Virus record (IMG/VR): IMGVR_UViG_3300005096_000102
Span: 1-46,874 of that record
Length of the DNA: 46,874 bases
Strand: one strand, 5' to 3'
DNA from: a virus
The notes beneath the pieces are model-generated. The model did no database searches, was not told the origin of the DNA, and saw only the letters and a program-made list of their open reading frames with translations. Below are positions 6,030 through 13,443 of this stretch, piece after piece. Positions within the stretch are counted from its first letter, which is position 1. Each line of letters opens with the position of its first letter. The translations under genes were made by a program, and so were the position numbers.

Positions 6030-6070
6030 GGCTCGGTCCTTAACTTAGCGGAAGGGGCCGGGCCTTTTTT
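6030..6070 (+). terminator. Rho-independent terminator of the first early operon
   Basis: A 10-bp stem, GGCTCGGTCC (6030-6039) against GGGCCGGGCC (6055-6064), pairs without a mismatch if two G-U pairs are allowed in the RNA. It has a 15-nt loop and is followed directly by six T residues (6065-6070). It ends the transcript from 3034. Confidence 0.85.
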
Positions 6071-6118
6071 ATGTCTCAGTTAAATACATTAACACAAAAA
6101 AGGTGGGCCTTTTAGGGG

Positions 6119-6169
6119 TGTTTTTGGTATTCTAAGGGTGCCAAACAAACAACAAACCAAGGGGTTCAA
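6119..6169 (+). promoter_or_regulatory. Second copy of the early leader/promoter block
   Basis: TGTTTTTGGTATTCTAAGGG followed by TGCCAAACAAACAACAAACC and AAGGGGTTCAA runs directly into the ATG at 6170. It matches the leader at 2982-3033 in order, spacing and most bases. Lying just after a strong terminator and before a new gene pair, it is very likely a promoter plus ribosome site. The -10 candidate is TATTCT at 6128-6133. Confidence 0.55.
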
Positions 6170-6502
6170 ATGACCGCAATCGAGAAATTCAAATTAATAG
6201 TCGAAGTAAAACAACAAACACCCGAAGAACGAGCCATTGCCGACGAAATTCAACATTGTTCAATGTTTTTGTCGTCCGCCCTTTGTGCCACTGAAGACGA
6301 ACACCACGAAATCTTAGACGTTATGAACCAAGTGACCGTTAAAATTGTCCCTCGGAACTCTTTTAAAAAGGCGTCCCGTTTGGACTTTGACAACCTATTA
6401 ATTGAAGTTTGCGAAGCCGACCTTTACGAAATTTTATTACAAGTTCGCGGTCGATTGGCCGACGCCTTCCAACATTGTTTACAACTGGAAGTTACGAAAT
6501 GA
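6170..6502 (+). CDS. Unknown early protein, 110 aa
   Basis: No family recognised. Mostly helical and acidic, with four Cys residues not arranged as a metal site. It starts at the ATG directly behind the conserved AAGGGGTTCAA leader and overlaps the WGR gene by 4 bp (ATGA), so the two form one unit. Confidence 0.62.
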   Translation: MTAIEKFKLIVEVKQQTPEERAIADEIQHCSMFLSSALCATEDEHHEILDVMNQVTVKIVPRNSFKKASRLDFDNLLIEVCEADLYEILLQVRGRLADAFQHCLQLEVTK

Positions 6503-6783
6503 AAAAATTAGGACGTTATGAACTTGTAGACTCCAAAGCCGGTGTTACGGGCTCTTCAAAATTCTATGAGGTAACTTTCAACGTTCCGAGCAAAACGTTT
6601 TCAGTCCATTGGGGTAAGATTGACGGCAAAAGAATGTCGGCCCATGGTTACTTGGCGCGAGAAGTAACAAAGAAAATTTCTGAAAAACTCCGTAAAGGTT
6701 ATAGGTTTGTTGGGCCCGCCATGGAATGCCGGATTGAATTCCCCGACCATGTTGTAAAAGATGCAATTAAGAAGGTCTCTTAA
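6499..6783 (+). CDS. Stand-alone WGR-domain protein, 94 aa
   Basis: The sequence matches the WGR pattern: SSKFYEVTFN, then FSVHWGKIDGK in place of the typical W-G-R core, then AREVTKKISEKLRKGYRFVG, ending in the lysine-rich helix and K-G-Y that close the domain. WGR domains in PARPs and in bacterial MolR-type proteins bind nucleic acid or partner proteins. Here the domain fills most of the protein with no enzyme attached. The start is the ATG at 6499, overlapping the previous TGA; the longer upstream frame is unsupported. In an early phage unit it could bind DNA ends or modulate a host WGR-containing protein (inference). Confidence 0.65.
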   Translation: MKKLGRYELVDSKAGVTGSSKFYEVTFNVPSKTFSVHWGKIDGKRMSAHGYLAREVTKKISEKLRKGYRFVGPAMECRIEFPDHVVKDAIKKVS

Positions 6784-6812
6784 AAACAAAAAGCCCGGTA
6801 CGGAACCGAGCT
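6782..6812 (-). terminator. Minus-strand terminator ending the kinase/primase transcript
   Basis: On the minus strand an 8-bp stem, AGCTCGGT against ACCGGGCT (plus-strand 6805-6812 and 6792-6799), with one G-U pair and a 5-nt loop, is followed by TTTTTGTTTT. On the plus strand the same stem has a C-A mismatch and no T-run. This orients the terminator towards the leftward genes from 10272. Confidence 0.7.
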
Positions 6813-7123
6813 ATTTGAAGTCAATTTTAACTAAGTCCAATTGGTCATTAACAAACCTGAGAGTGCCCCACTTAGCCGGAGTCTGGGGCTTACCTGATTA
6901 TCACCCAAAATCTTTGCCGGTTGAACGTAGTGCCCGAAGGCGTTCTGTTAAACGTTGCAGGAAGAAACAAGTAAAGTGAACCGCACTTAATTTAAACGTG
7001 CAAGAATTTATTTTAATTTGTAACGCACTTAATAAAAACCGCCCGCCGTGGACATTTATCTCAACCGGAAGCGTCGTGCGCCATGGCGCTTTTTAACCCG
7101 GCGGCGGACGGTCCCCTAGGGAC
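6813..7123. other. Structured non-coding stretch downstream of the dNMP kinase gene
   Basis: About 310 bp lie between the kinase stop and the leftward terminator. They contain a GCCCCA/TGGGGC hairpin (13-nt loop, about 6869-6893), the palindrome GCGCCATGGCGC (7078-7089) followed by TTTTT on the plus strand, and GGTCCC/GGGACC with a 3-nt loop (7110-7124) touching the kinase stop codon. GC-rich complementary tracts lie at about 7039-7048 and 7099-7110. No convincing gene is present: the 72-codon plus-strand frame at 6761-6979 runs through the terminator and lacks a ribosome site. It would be transcribed as a long 3' tail of the leftward mRNA, or as a separate small RNA. Confidence 0.5.
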
Positions 7124-7699
7124 CTATTTAAGATTGCGAATGATTGTTCCGGCAATATCTTTAGCCGGCACTCTAAAAGAGTCAAAAGTTAAATCAAAAC
7201 ACCCTTTTGTTTCCCACTCATCCAATGCAATTTCTGAAGGGTGTTCTTCATTTTCCCGCCATTGAGAACAACGCTCTTGCCTTGCACCACTTGGGCATTG
7301 CAAACGAACTGTTAAGGCATTTCGGAAGGACGTTATTTCGTTTTCAAAACGGCAATCACTAATAATAAAAACAATACTTTTATCCCCACTAAAGCGGGTC
7401 AAATAGTAATTAACATTGTGTTGGATTGCCTTAACCCAAATGTCTTTGTCCATTGAGCGGCCCCATTCGGTGCCTAGTAACTGCAAAAGCTTACCGTCTT
7501 TTGGTTCGACTTTTTCAATGCCGTAATGAACGCCAATGTCGCGAACAGCGTCATGCATTTCATAAATAATTTGTGCAAAAGCCAATTGAACAACTTGGTA
7601 ATTACCGAGTTTTTCTAGTTGAAATTCTATTTCACTTGCCGTTGTTGTTTTGCCCGAGCCTTGTTTGCCCGAAATTAAAATTATGTCGTGGTCGTTCAT
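7124..7699 (-). CDS. Deoxynucleoside monophosphate kinase-like P-loop kinase, 191 aa
   Basis: Probably phosphorylates dNMPs to supply phage DNA synthesis. The Walker A loop SGKQGSGKTT is at residues about 10-19. The segment LLQLLGTEWGRSMDKDIWVKA is the hallmark of phage dNMP kinases of the T4 gp1 type, and IVFIISDCRFENE carries the strand and Asp expected at the nucleotide site. Length (191 aa) is a little short of T4 gp1 but usual for siphovirus and myovirus homologues. The gene starts 11 bp after the stop of the primase-helicase gene, in the same leftward transcript. Confidence 0.75.
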   Translation of the reverse strand: MNDHDIILISGKQGSGKTTTASEIEFQLEKLGNYQVVQLAFAQIIYEMHDAVRDIGVHYGIEKVEPKDGKLLQLLGTEWGRSMDKDIWVKAIQHNVNYYLTRFSGDKSIVFIISDCRFENEITSFRNALTVRLQCPSGARQERCSQWRENEEHPSEIALDEWETKGCFDLTFDSFRVPAKDIAGTIIRNLK

Positions 7700-7710
7700 A
7701 ATGCTTTCCC

Positions 7711-10017
7711 TTAATGTAATTCATTAAATTCTTGATCTAAGAAATATTCAAGTGGTTCTATGTCGAGCGGCGCTTCAATGCATAGGGTATCGCTAAAACT
7801 CACCGCTAAGGCTTCAACGTCGGTCTTTGTTGAGGTCGGGCGGTTACCCTTCCCATCGCTCACCCTATGCCTATTGCCGCGGCTCGGCAACACGGGCATG
7901 AGTTTGTGAGTCCTTCGCCAAAAGTTCGAGCGGCTTAAGTTCTTCTCGTATGTTTTAGACTCTTGGGCAAAGGCTAAGAACTCTTGATAAACCACTTCCC
8001 TTAGTAAGAACTCACCGTCTAAGAAAAACTCTCTTGGACTTTCAAAAAACACATCGTCCCAAAACATTGCGACAACACCTTCCGAAGCGACCTTTGCAGT
8101 CCGCCCGGCGGTCGGGTTTTTAGGTAATAAGAATGGGTCGAACTTTGAAATGTCGCGTTTCATTAAGAAGTCAAAGACTTGATTTACAAGTTTGCCTTTT
8201 TTAATCCCATCCCAAAGCGGTTTAAAGTAAGTTGTGTTACCGGCAAAGTCTTTTGAGCATTCGATTACCATGTAACGCCTATTTGAGCGACCAACGGCCA
8301 CGGCTTCTTCGTTGTTACTTGCAATCATGTACCTAGAATAGTTTTCAATATTGTATCGCCCGCCAAACTTCTCTTCGACGGCCATTACGTCGGAACCGGT
8401 TAAACCTTTCAGAATACCGTCCTCGACTTTGTCACCGCGCCAAGTGGCTTCGTCAATAAATGTTAAAAACTTCTTTGTCTGTTCAACGTTGAATTTTTCT
8501 TTTAAAACTTGAGCGGTCATAATCTTATTGTAAAAGGACCCTAGAATGTTGCCCATAATACCGTCGGCAAGTAAGCCCTTCCCGGTTCCTTCGTCCCCTA
8601 TGAGAACGGGAACAAGAGTTGATTTCTCTGAAGGTTTTTGAACTAAGTGGGCAAGCCAATCCAAAAGCCACTCGGCTTGGAAGTTGTTGCCGTCACATAA
8701 ACATTGTTCAATGAATAATAGGAAGGTGGTAATGTCGCCCGGTATTGCGTGGCATGGAATGTCCGACCACAAATTAAGTTCGTTATCTTTTGCAATTGGT
8801 TTAAAAACAATTTTGTCGAAACTTTTTCTTTGGTAACTTTCTAACCAAACTTTACTTGCCGGAATGTAAGCCGCTCGACTTTCACCACTTGCAAGTTGTT
8901 TGTAATATTTGAAAAAATAAGGGGCCACTAAAGTTTGGAAGGCGTTAAGTCTCATGGTCTTCACTTCTTTTTCACCTTCGGACCCCTTCCGAAGACTAAG
9001 TATGGGGGCATCGCCACCACTACTAAGGAAAGCAAAACCTTTTTTAGTTAAGTCGTCAATAATAAATTCGGGGTGAACGGCAACTTGCTTTTGACCCTCT
9101 TTAAACCACCCCGGATTGGTTTCAGCTTCGTTTAAAATGGCCGATGCTTGACGTTCTCTGAAAACCCGTATATCGGACTCAAAACTAGGGTTTGGGACAA
9201 TCCCACCCTTGTTTCTAATTAAAAAAGTAAGTGTTCGCTCGGTTATCCCATCGTCATTGTTAAGAGAGAACGACGACCATTTATCTTGGGCTTTTTCAAT
9301 GTCGCCCTCTTGGAAACTTTCACCTTGAGTTAAGTCTAAGTAAAGGTCTAAGCCTTCCCCGCTTCCCTCGGTCGCTTTATGCAAAGCCATTCCCGCGCCG
9401 AGCCAATCGTCATAACCAAGGTCAAATTTCTTGAGCTCTTCAACAAGTTTTTTTAAGTAATCATTACCGAGTTTAAAATTTAAAGACTCTTTAGGTTTTT
9501 CGTTGGCAATTTTCTCGCAAAGATCAATGACCCAAGTCGGCGCTTTAATGGCCTTCCTAGTTTTGAAACCCTTCCAAACGTATTGGTTCCCCGCAGCGTT
9601 AACAGTCGGGTACAAGATAACATAACCGTTGTGTTTTATGTCGATGCCACGACGGATTTTTCCTTTGAGTTTCATTTTGCCGTCGTGTTTGAAAATGTAA
9701 TGAAGTCCTTTAGACCCCGTCTCTTGAACAAGTGTTTCAATTTCGCCGTGTGTTTCTATTAAGCCGGTCCAAACTTCCATGCCCGAGTGACGGGTGTCGA
9801 CGTCAACCGCCCACAACCCAGACTTCGCTAAGCTCAACGCCCAACCGCAATTAGGATATTTGTTGACCCAACCCATTAATTCTTTAATATCTTTTGAAGC
9901 CCTGTTTAAGTTGTCCTTAAAGACAGGCTTTTTCGACGACCCGCTTACCGGGAACAAATAGAACCCACGCTTAACGTAAGTCTCAAGAATGCTTTGTAAA
10001 GTCCGTTTATCTTGCAC
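7711..10017 (-). CDS. Primase-polymerase / SF3 helicase fusion protein, 768 aa
   Basis: The replicative primase-helicase. Domains in order: an N-terminal PrimPol domain with catalytic acidic motif AVDVDTRHSG (about residue 70) and GSKGLHYIF; a PriCT-2-like helical domain (about 190-270, YDDWLGAGMALH ... AQDKWSSF); and a C-terminal SF3/DUF5906 AAA+ helicase with Walker A VLIGDEGTGKG (about 473), Walker B FLTFIDEATW (about 520), MIASNNEE and the arginine-finger-like GRSNRRYMVIE. It unwinds and primes the phage genome and would work with the family A polymerase at 15981-17924. Its transcript begins with the small HTH gene only 12 bp upstream. All key motifs look intact. Confidence 0.88.
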   Translation of the reverse strand: MQDKRTLQSILETYVKRGFYLFPVSGSSKKPVFKDNLNRASKDIKELMGWVNKYPNCGWALSLAKSGLWAVDVDTRHSGMEVWTGLIETHGEIETLVQETGSKGLHYIFKHDGKMKLKGKIRRGIDIKHNGYVILYPTVNAAGNQYVWKGFKTRKAIKAPTWVIDLCEKIANEKPKESLNFKLGNDYLKKLVEELKKFDLGYDDWLGAGMALHKATEGSGEGLDLYLDLTQGESFQEGDIEKAQDKWSSFSLNNDDGITERTLTFLIRNKGGIVPNPSFESDIRVFRERQASAILNEAETNPGWFKEGQKQVAVHPEFIIDDLTKKGFAFLSSGGDAPILSLRKGSEGEKEVKTMRLNAFQTLVAPYFFKYYKQLASGESRAAYIPASKVWLESYQRKSFDKIVFKPIAKDNELNLWSDIPCHAIPGDITTFLLFIEQCLCDGNNFQAEWLLDWLAHLVQKPSEKSTLVPVLIGDEGTGKGLLADGIMGNILGSFYNKIMTAQVLKEKFNVEQTKKFLTFIDEATWRGDKVEDGILKGLTGSDVMAVEEKFGGRYNIENYSRYMIASNNEEAVAVGRSNRRYMVIECSKDFAGNTTYFKPLWDGIKKGKLVNQVFDFLMKRDISKFDPFLLPKNPTAGRTAKVASEGVVAMFWDDVFFESPREFFLDGEFLLREVVYQEFLAFAQESKTYEKNLSRSNFWRRTHKLMPVLPSRGNRHRVSDGKGNRPTSTKTDVEALAVSFSDTLCIEAPLDIEPLEYFLDQEFNELH

Positions 10018-10029
10018 TTAGAGCCCCGT

Positions 10030-10272
10030 TTATCTAGTAGTCTTTTTACGTTTGGTTTTTGCGTTCTCTTCCTTAATCTTTGCCTTTGCGTAAGGCTCGT
10101 AAATCGAAGCCCAAGTTACCGAGTCAAGACTCGCCTTTATTATATAGTAAGCCATTTGGGGCCTAGGGACCGATTCAAGGCGCTTCCAAGAGTATACGTT
10201 CGACTCGGACGTCTCGAGTTTGTCCGCCAAAGTTGACGCGCCGACCTGTTCTATGAAATCTGATAATGTCAC
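10030..10272 (-). CDS. Small Cro/CI-type HTH regulator, 80 aa
   Basis: The sequence SDFIEQVGASTLADKLETSESNVYSWKR has the helix-turn-helix layout of small Cro-like repressors, including the S-x-x-x-V/I-Y-x-W recognition-helix pattern. The C-terminus is Lys/Glu-rich. The likely start is GTG at 10272 with a GGGGG ribosome site 5 bp upstream. The start region overlaps, on the opposite strand, the ATG proposed for the SNF2 helicase gene, so its promoter lies inside that gene's 5' end. It probably controls the divergent replication genes. Its operators could be any of the palindromes in this window (inference). Confidence 0.72.
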   Translation of the reverse strand: MTLSDFIEQVGASTLADKLETSESNVYSWKRLESVPRPQMAYYIIKASLDSVTWASIYEPYAKAKIKEENAKTKRKKTTR

Positions 10273-11759
10273 GTTGCCCCCACAAAATAGTGAAATTTAA
10301 TTGTTGCCAAAGCCTATGTTTTATTTGTAATTATGACAACACAAAAATTGTAGGGGACTTTCAACGTATGATTAAAGCAGAGATGCTAGACGACAATAAT
10401 AAAAGCGACTTTATGTTAAAGTTGTCAAGGGCAACCGACGCCGACGTGGTTGTGCCGGCGCCCGAAGGAATGGACTATTTCCCCTTTCAACGCGCCGGCG
10501 TGCTTTACGCAAGCCTTGCCGAACATGTTTTATTCGGTGACCCACCGGGTCTTGGTAAAACGGTCCAAAGCATTGGCGTTATGAATTACGACGGAATTGA
10601 CCGCGCTCTTATTTTATGTCCCGCTTCCATAACAAGCGTGTGGGAAACTCACTTAAATGCTTGGCACTTAAACCCCGGCAACATAATGGTTTTAAGTCGT
10701 AAGAATGTCGACCGCATTCACGAAGCCAACTTTTTAATTATGAGTTATGGTCTCGCTTCAAACCTCAATTACATAAAACAAGTCTTAGCTAACTTTGATT
10801 ATAGCTTAATGGTTCTCGACGAATTCCATTTCTTAAAAAATCCAAAAGCAAAAAGAACCAAACATGTTTTGGCTAAGAACGGCTTGCGAAGTAAGGTTAA
10901 AAAGTCCCATTGCATTTCGGGGACGCCACTTGTTAACCGTCCAATTGAAATGTACCCGGCCATAAAAACTTTCAAACCTGAATTGATAAACCACGCCACT
11001 TACTTTAGTTACGGTTTGAAATATTGCGCCGGACATAAATCAACTTTTGGTTGGAACTTTAGTGGTGCAAGTAACTTGCCCGAACTTGGGCGTCGCTTGC
11101 GTTCCGGTTACATGGTTCGAAGGAAGAAAAAGGACGTCCTAAAAGACCTTCCCGACAAAACTATTTCGGTTGTGTATTTAAACACCGACCCAAAGACAAA
11201 AAAATTAGCTAACGAATACAAAGATTTTAACCTTGAAGAACTCAAAGGGCACCGGACAAATGACGTCGAGTTTGAACACCTTGCAACTCATCGAAGAGAA
11301 CTCGGCGTTGCCTCGGCCCCTTTTGTTGTGGACTACGTTAAAACCCAGCTTGAGTGCGGGCATGACAAAATTTTAGTCTATGCCCATCACACGGAAGTAT
11401 TGGACATAATAAAAGAGGGTCTAAGTGAGTTTGGATTGGTTGAAATTCGAGGGTCCACGCCTTCGGCCTTACGCGGGCGTGCGGTTGAATGTTTTCAGGG
11501 GAATAAAGGGACGCGAGTCTTTTTAGGAAGCATCACCGCCGCCGGCGTCGGGCTTACTTTACACGCTTCAAGTTATGTTATTTTCGCCGAGCCGAGTTAC
11601 GTCCCCGGCGAGAACGAACAAGTAATGGACCGGGTTCATAGGATTGGACAAAAGAACCACGTCCTAGTTGAGTTCTTAGTTCAAAAGGGGAGTCTCAACG
11701 AACGAATTTTGAAAAAGGTTTTAAAGAAACAAGAAAACATTGACGAGGTTTTGGAATGA
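10266..11759 (+). CDS. SNF2-family DEAD-like helicase, 497 aa
   Basis: A superfamily 2 DNA translocase of the kind commonly found in phage replication modules with DUF2800 and DUF2815. Motifs in order: Q/I region YFPFQRAGVLYA, Walker A FGDPPGLGKTVQS (about residue 92), motif II LDEFHFLKN (about 184, DEFH instead of DEAH), motif III CISGTPLVNRP, and motif VI QVMDRVHRIGQ (about 455), which is diagnostic for SNF2. The first 21 residues hold a Cys/His cluster (CPH ... NCC ... CFIC) that looks like a real zinc knuckle and argues for the ATG at 10266, although no ribosome site precedes it. The ATG at 10368 with AGGGGA upstream is the alternative. Confidence 0.85.
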   Translation: MSRCPHKIVKFNCCQSLCFICNYDNTKIVGDFQRMIKAEMLDDNNKSDFMLKLSRATDADVVVPAPEGMDYFPFQRAGVLYASLAEHVLFGDPPGLGKTVQSIGVMNYDGIDRALILCPASITSVWETHLNAWHLNPGNIMVLSRKNVDRIHEANFLIMSYGLASNLNYIKQVLANFDYSLMVLDEFHFLKNPKAKRTKHVLAKNGLRSKVKKSHCISGTPLVNRPIEMYPAIKTFKPELINHATYFSYGLKYCAGHKSTFGWNFSGASNLPELGRRLRSGYMVRRKKKDVLKDLPDKTISVVYLNTDPKTKKLANEYKDFNLEELKGHRTNDVEFEHLATHRRELGVASAPFVVDYVKTQLECGHDKILVYAHHTEVLDIIKEGLSEFGLVEIRGSTPSALRGRAVECFQGNKGTRVFLGSITAAGVGLTLHASSYVIFAEPSYVPGENEQVMDRVHRIGQKNHVLVEFLVQKGSLNERILKKVLKKQENIDEVLE

Positions 11760-12025
11760 TTATTTTAAGGTGTGATGTTTGCGGCGACCGCTTTAAGGCA
11801 CGGGGGATTTTTACCAAAGGTATTAACACCATTGTTGGGATTGGCGAACACGAATTGCACGGGTTCCGGGAACTAATCCCACAACTGAAGAGTCCAGAGG
11901 TTGCCGACGTTTGCGCGAATTGCTTTAAGAAAATAATGTTCAAGCGAAGCGACGTTGCGTCGGAACAAACAACGGGGATTTTTGAACGTGTCCGTCAATG
12001 GATAATCGAGGGTTGTAATGATTAA
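11756..12025 (+). CDS. Small zinc-ribbon-like protein, 89 aa
   Basis: CDVC near the N-terminus (residues 6-9) and CANC at about 53-56 form a likely zinc ribbon around a small beta domain; no enzymatic motif is visible. The ATG overlaps the helicase stop (ATGA) and the end overlaps the next gene by 8 bp, so it is co-translated with the replication genes. Family not recognised. Confidence 0.62.
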   Translation: MIILRCDVCGDRFKARGIFTKGINTIVGIGEHELHGFRELIPQLKSPEVADVCANCFKKIMFKRSDVASEQTTGIFERVRQWIIEGCND

Positions 12026-12227
12026 GGGTTGGCGAAAACAATTTGAAACTGAAGAACAACAAAATGAGTTCGACCAATTCTTTGAAGAGTTTGCAACCTT
12101 TGAAGAGAGTCAACCCAAAGAACAAAAGGGTAAGCAACCCCCAATCAATATTTTTTTAATGAGCCAAATTATTTTAATGAGAAATGAAATTAAACAACTA
12201 AAAAAGGAATTGAAAAATGACAAATGA
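12018..12227 (+). CDS. Unknown acidic protein, 69 aa
   Basis: No family recognised. A Glu/Gln/Phe-rich N-terminal half (EEQQNEFDQFFEEFATFEE) is followed by a Lys/Gln linker and a hydrophobic-basic helix. GAGGG lies 6 bp upstream of the ATG. It overlaps both neighbours, which supports translation. Confidence 0.58.
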   Translation: MIKGWRKQFETEEQQNEFDQFFEEFATFEESQPKEQKGKQPPINIFLMSQIILMRNEIKQLKKELKNDK

Positions 12228-12651
12228 AGACATGGTAAAAAGAATTGGAATGGCATTCATTGCGGCGGGCCATGCGCTTGTTGGAACTGCTAAGCTTGAA
12301 CAACCGGCCCCGACAACAAAGATCGAACCGACCGCTGAAACCGCAACCGAAGAGCCGGCAAAGCGTAAGCGTCGAACCAAAGCAGAAATCGCAGCGGCTA
12401 AAGAGGCCGCGACAACCACACCGGAAGCAACGGACACAACAGGCGACTTCGGCGGAACGACTCACGAAGCCGAAGTTGTACCGGCGGAGCTTACCGAGGA
12501 CGACTTGAAAAAAGCCCTTGTTACTTACGCCAAAGCCGAAGGCAAAGAAAAAGCGTTTGGGGTTTTAGGTAAGTTTAAAGCCAAAAAAGTGGCCGACTTA
12601 GCACCTGAAAACTACGCGGAAGTCTTTGAATTAATCGGTGGGAATGCATAA
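12217..12651 (+). CDS. Phage protein with Ala/Thr/Lys-rich linker, 144 aa
   Basis: Three parts are visible: a short N-terminal helix, a low-complexity Pro/Thr/Glu then KRKRRTKAEIAAAKEAA stretch (about residues 28-85), and a C-terminal globular segment (LTEDDLKKALVTYAKAEGKEKAFGVL ... YAEVFELI) of a kind seen in proteins near phage recombination or ssDNA-binding genes. It may be an accessory of the replication complex, with the linker acting as a flexible or DNA-contacting arm. AAAGGA lies upstream of the ATG. Function not known. Confidence 0.6.
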   Translation: MTNEDMVKRIGMAFIAAGHALVGTAKLEQPAPTTKIEPTAETATEEPAKRKRRTKAEIAAAKEAATTTPEATDTTGDFGGTTHEAEVVPAELTEDDLKKALVTYAKAEGKEKAFGVLGKFKAKKVADLAPENYAEVFELIGGNA

Positions 12652-13208
12652 TGAATTGCATGATAGATTTTGAAACCCTCGGGAACACCCAAGACTCGAT
12701 TGTCGTGTCACTCGGGGCGTGCCTGTTTAACAACGAGGGCATTCATTCAAAGTTTCTTTGTTACTTCGACATAGGCGAACAACAAAAGCTTGGGCGGACC
12801 TTTACGGCGTCGACCCTTGCGTGGTGGTTCAAGCAAAGCGAGGCGGCAAGGGCGGTCTTTTGGGACGGCAAAAAGAAGAAACTTTTAATGGCCGAATTCT
12901 TTGGGGAATTTGAGTGGTTCATTGACGAAGGTTTAAATGAAGCGGGCGAGGGCCGAGACGAGTTAAAAATGTGGGGGAACGGCGCGGACTTTGACAATTC
13001 TATCTTACGCCACATGTATTTTGAGCACCACCCCGTCGGAGAGAACGCAGTTCCATGGAAGTTTTGGAACGGGCGTTGCTTTAGAATGTTCAACACAATG
13101 ACCAACGTTAAAAAGAAAATGAAAATGAAGGGTGCGGCTCATAACGCCTTAGACGATGCAATTTACCAAGCCGAATGCGTAATTGCGGTAATGAATAAGA
13201 AGGTATGA
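12651..13208 (+). CDS. DEDDh 3'-5' exonuclease (exodeoxyribonuclease VIII-like), 185 aa
   Basis: Degrades DNA or RNA 3' ends. The four acidic residues and the His of the DEDDh family are visible: MIDFETLG at residues 4-11, WGNGADFDNS (about 104-113) and AHNALDDAIYQ (about 163). LAWWFKQSEAAR and the length fit the Rv2179c/RNase-T-like group common in phages. It lies in the middle of the replication genes and overlaps the preceding gene by 1 bp (TAATG). A possible role is trimming ends for recombination or scavenging host nucleic acid. Confidence 0.78.
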   Translation: MNCMIDFETLGNTQDSIVVSLGACLFNNEGIHSKFLCYFDIGEQQKLGRTFTASTLAWWFKQSEAARAVFWDGKKKKLLMAEFFGEFEWFIDEGLNEAGEGRDELKMWGNGADFDNSILRHMYFEHHPVGENAVPWKFWNGRCFRMFNTMTNVKKKMKMKGAAHNALDDAIYQAECVIAVMNKKV

Positions 13209-13209
13209 A

Positions 13210-13443
13210 ATGTTTTTTACAATTGAAGAAATTAAGAATTTTTGGCAAGAATATGGTCGAGTAATCTTTGGGGTCTTGGTAATAGTTTACACGGCCATGA
13301 GCTTTCTTATGGGGATGGTCGGACCACCAAAAATTAACCCAAACCTAGTTCCAAGAACATGTAAGGCAACTTCGGTTTGGCATTTAATCAACTTCCCACA
13401 CCGGCTTGGTTGCGAGCTTACAAAACAAAGGTGGGGGGAATGA
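13210..13443 (+). CDS. Small single-span membrane protein, 77 aa
   Basis: One clear transmembrane helix (about residues 17-36, RVIFGVLVIVYTAMSFLMGM) follows a short amphipathic N-terminus. The C-terminal part has two Cys. An AAGAAGG-type ribosome site lies upstream. The stop overlaps the DUF2800 start (ATGA). Family not recognised. A membrane protein within the replication block is unusual and could anchor replication or protect against host functions (inference). Confidence 0.6.
   Translation: MFFTIEEIKNFWQEYGRVIFGVLVIVYTAMSFLMGMVGPPKINPNLVPRTCKATSVWHLINFPHRLGCELTKQRWGE

Noticed and set aside
6761-6979. 72-codon plus-strand ORF after the WGR gene
   Set aside because: It starts inside the WGR gene without a ribosome site, passes through the minus-strand terminator, and its Arg-rich composition looks like a translation of structured non-coding DNA.
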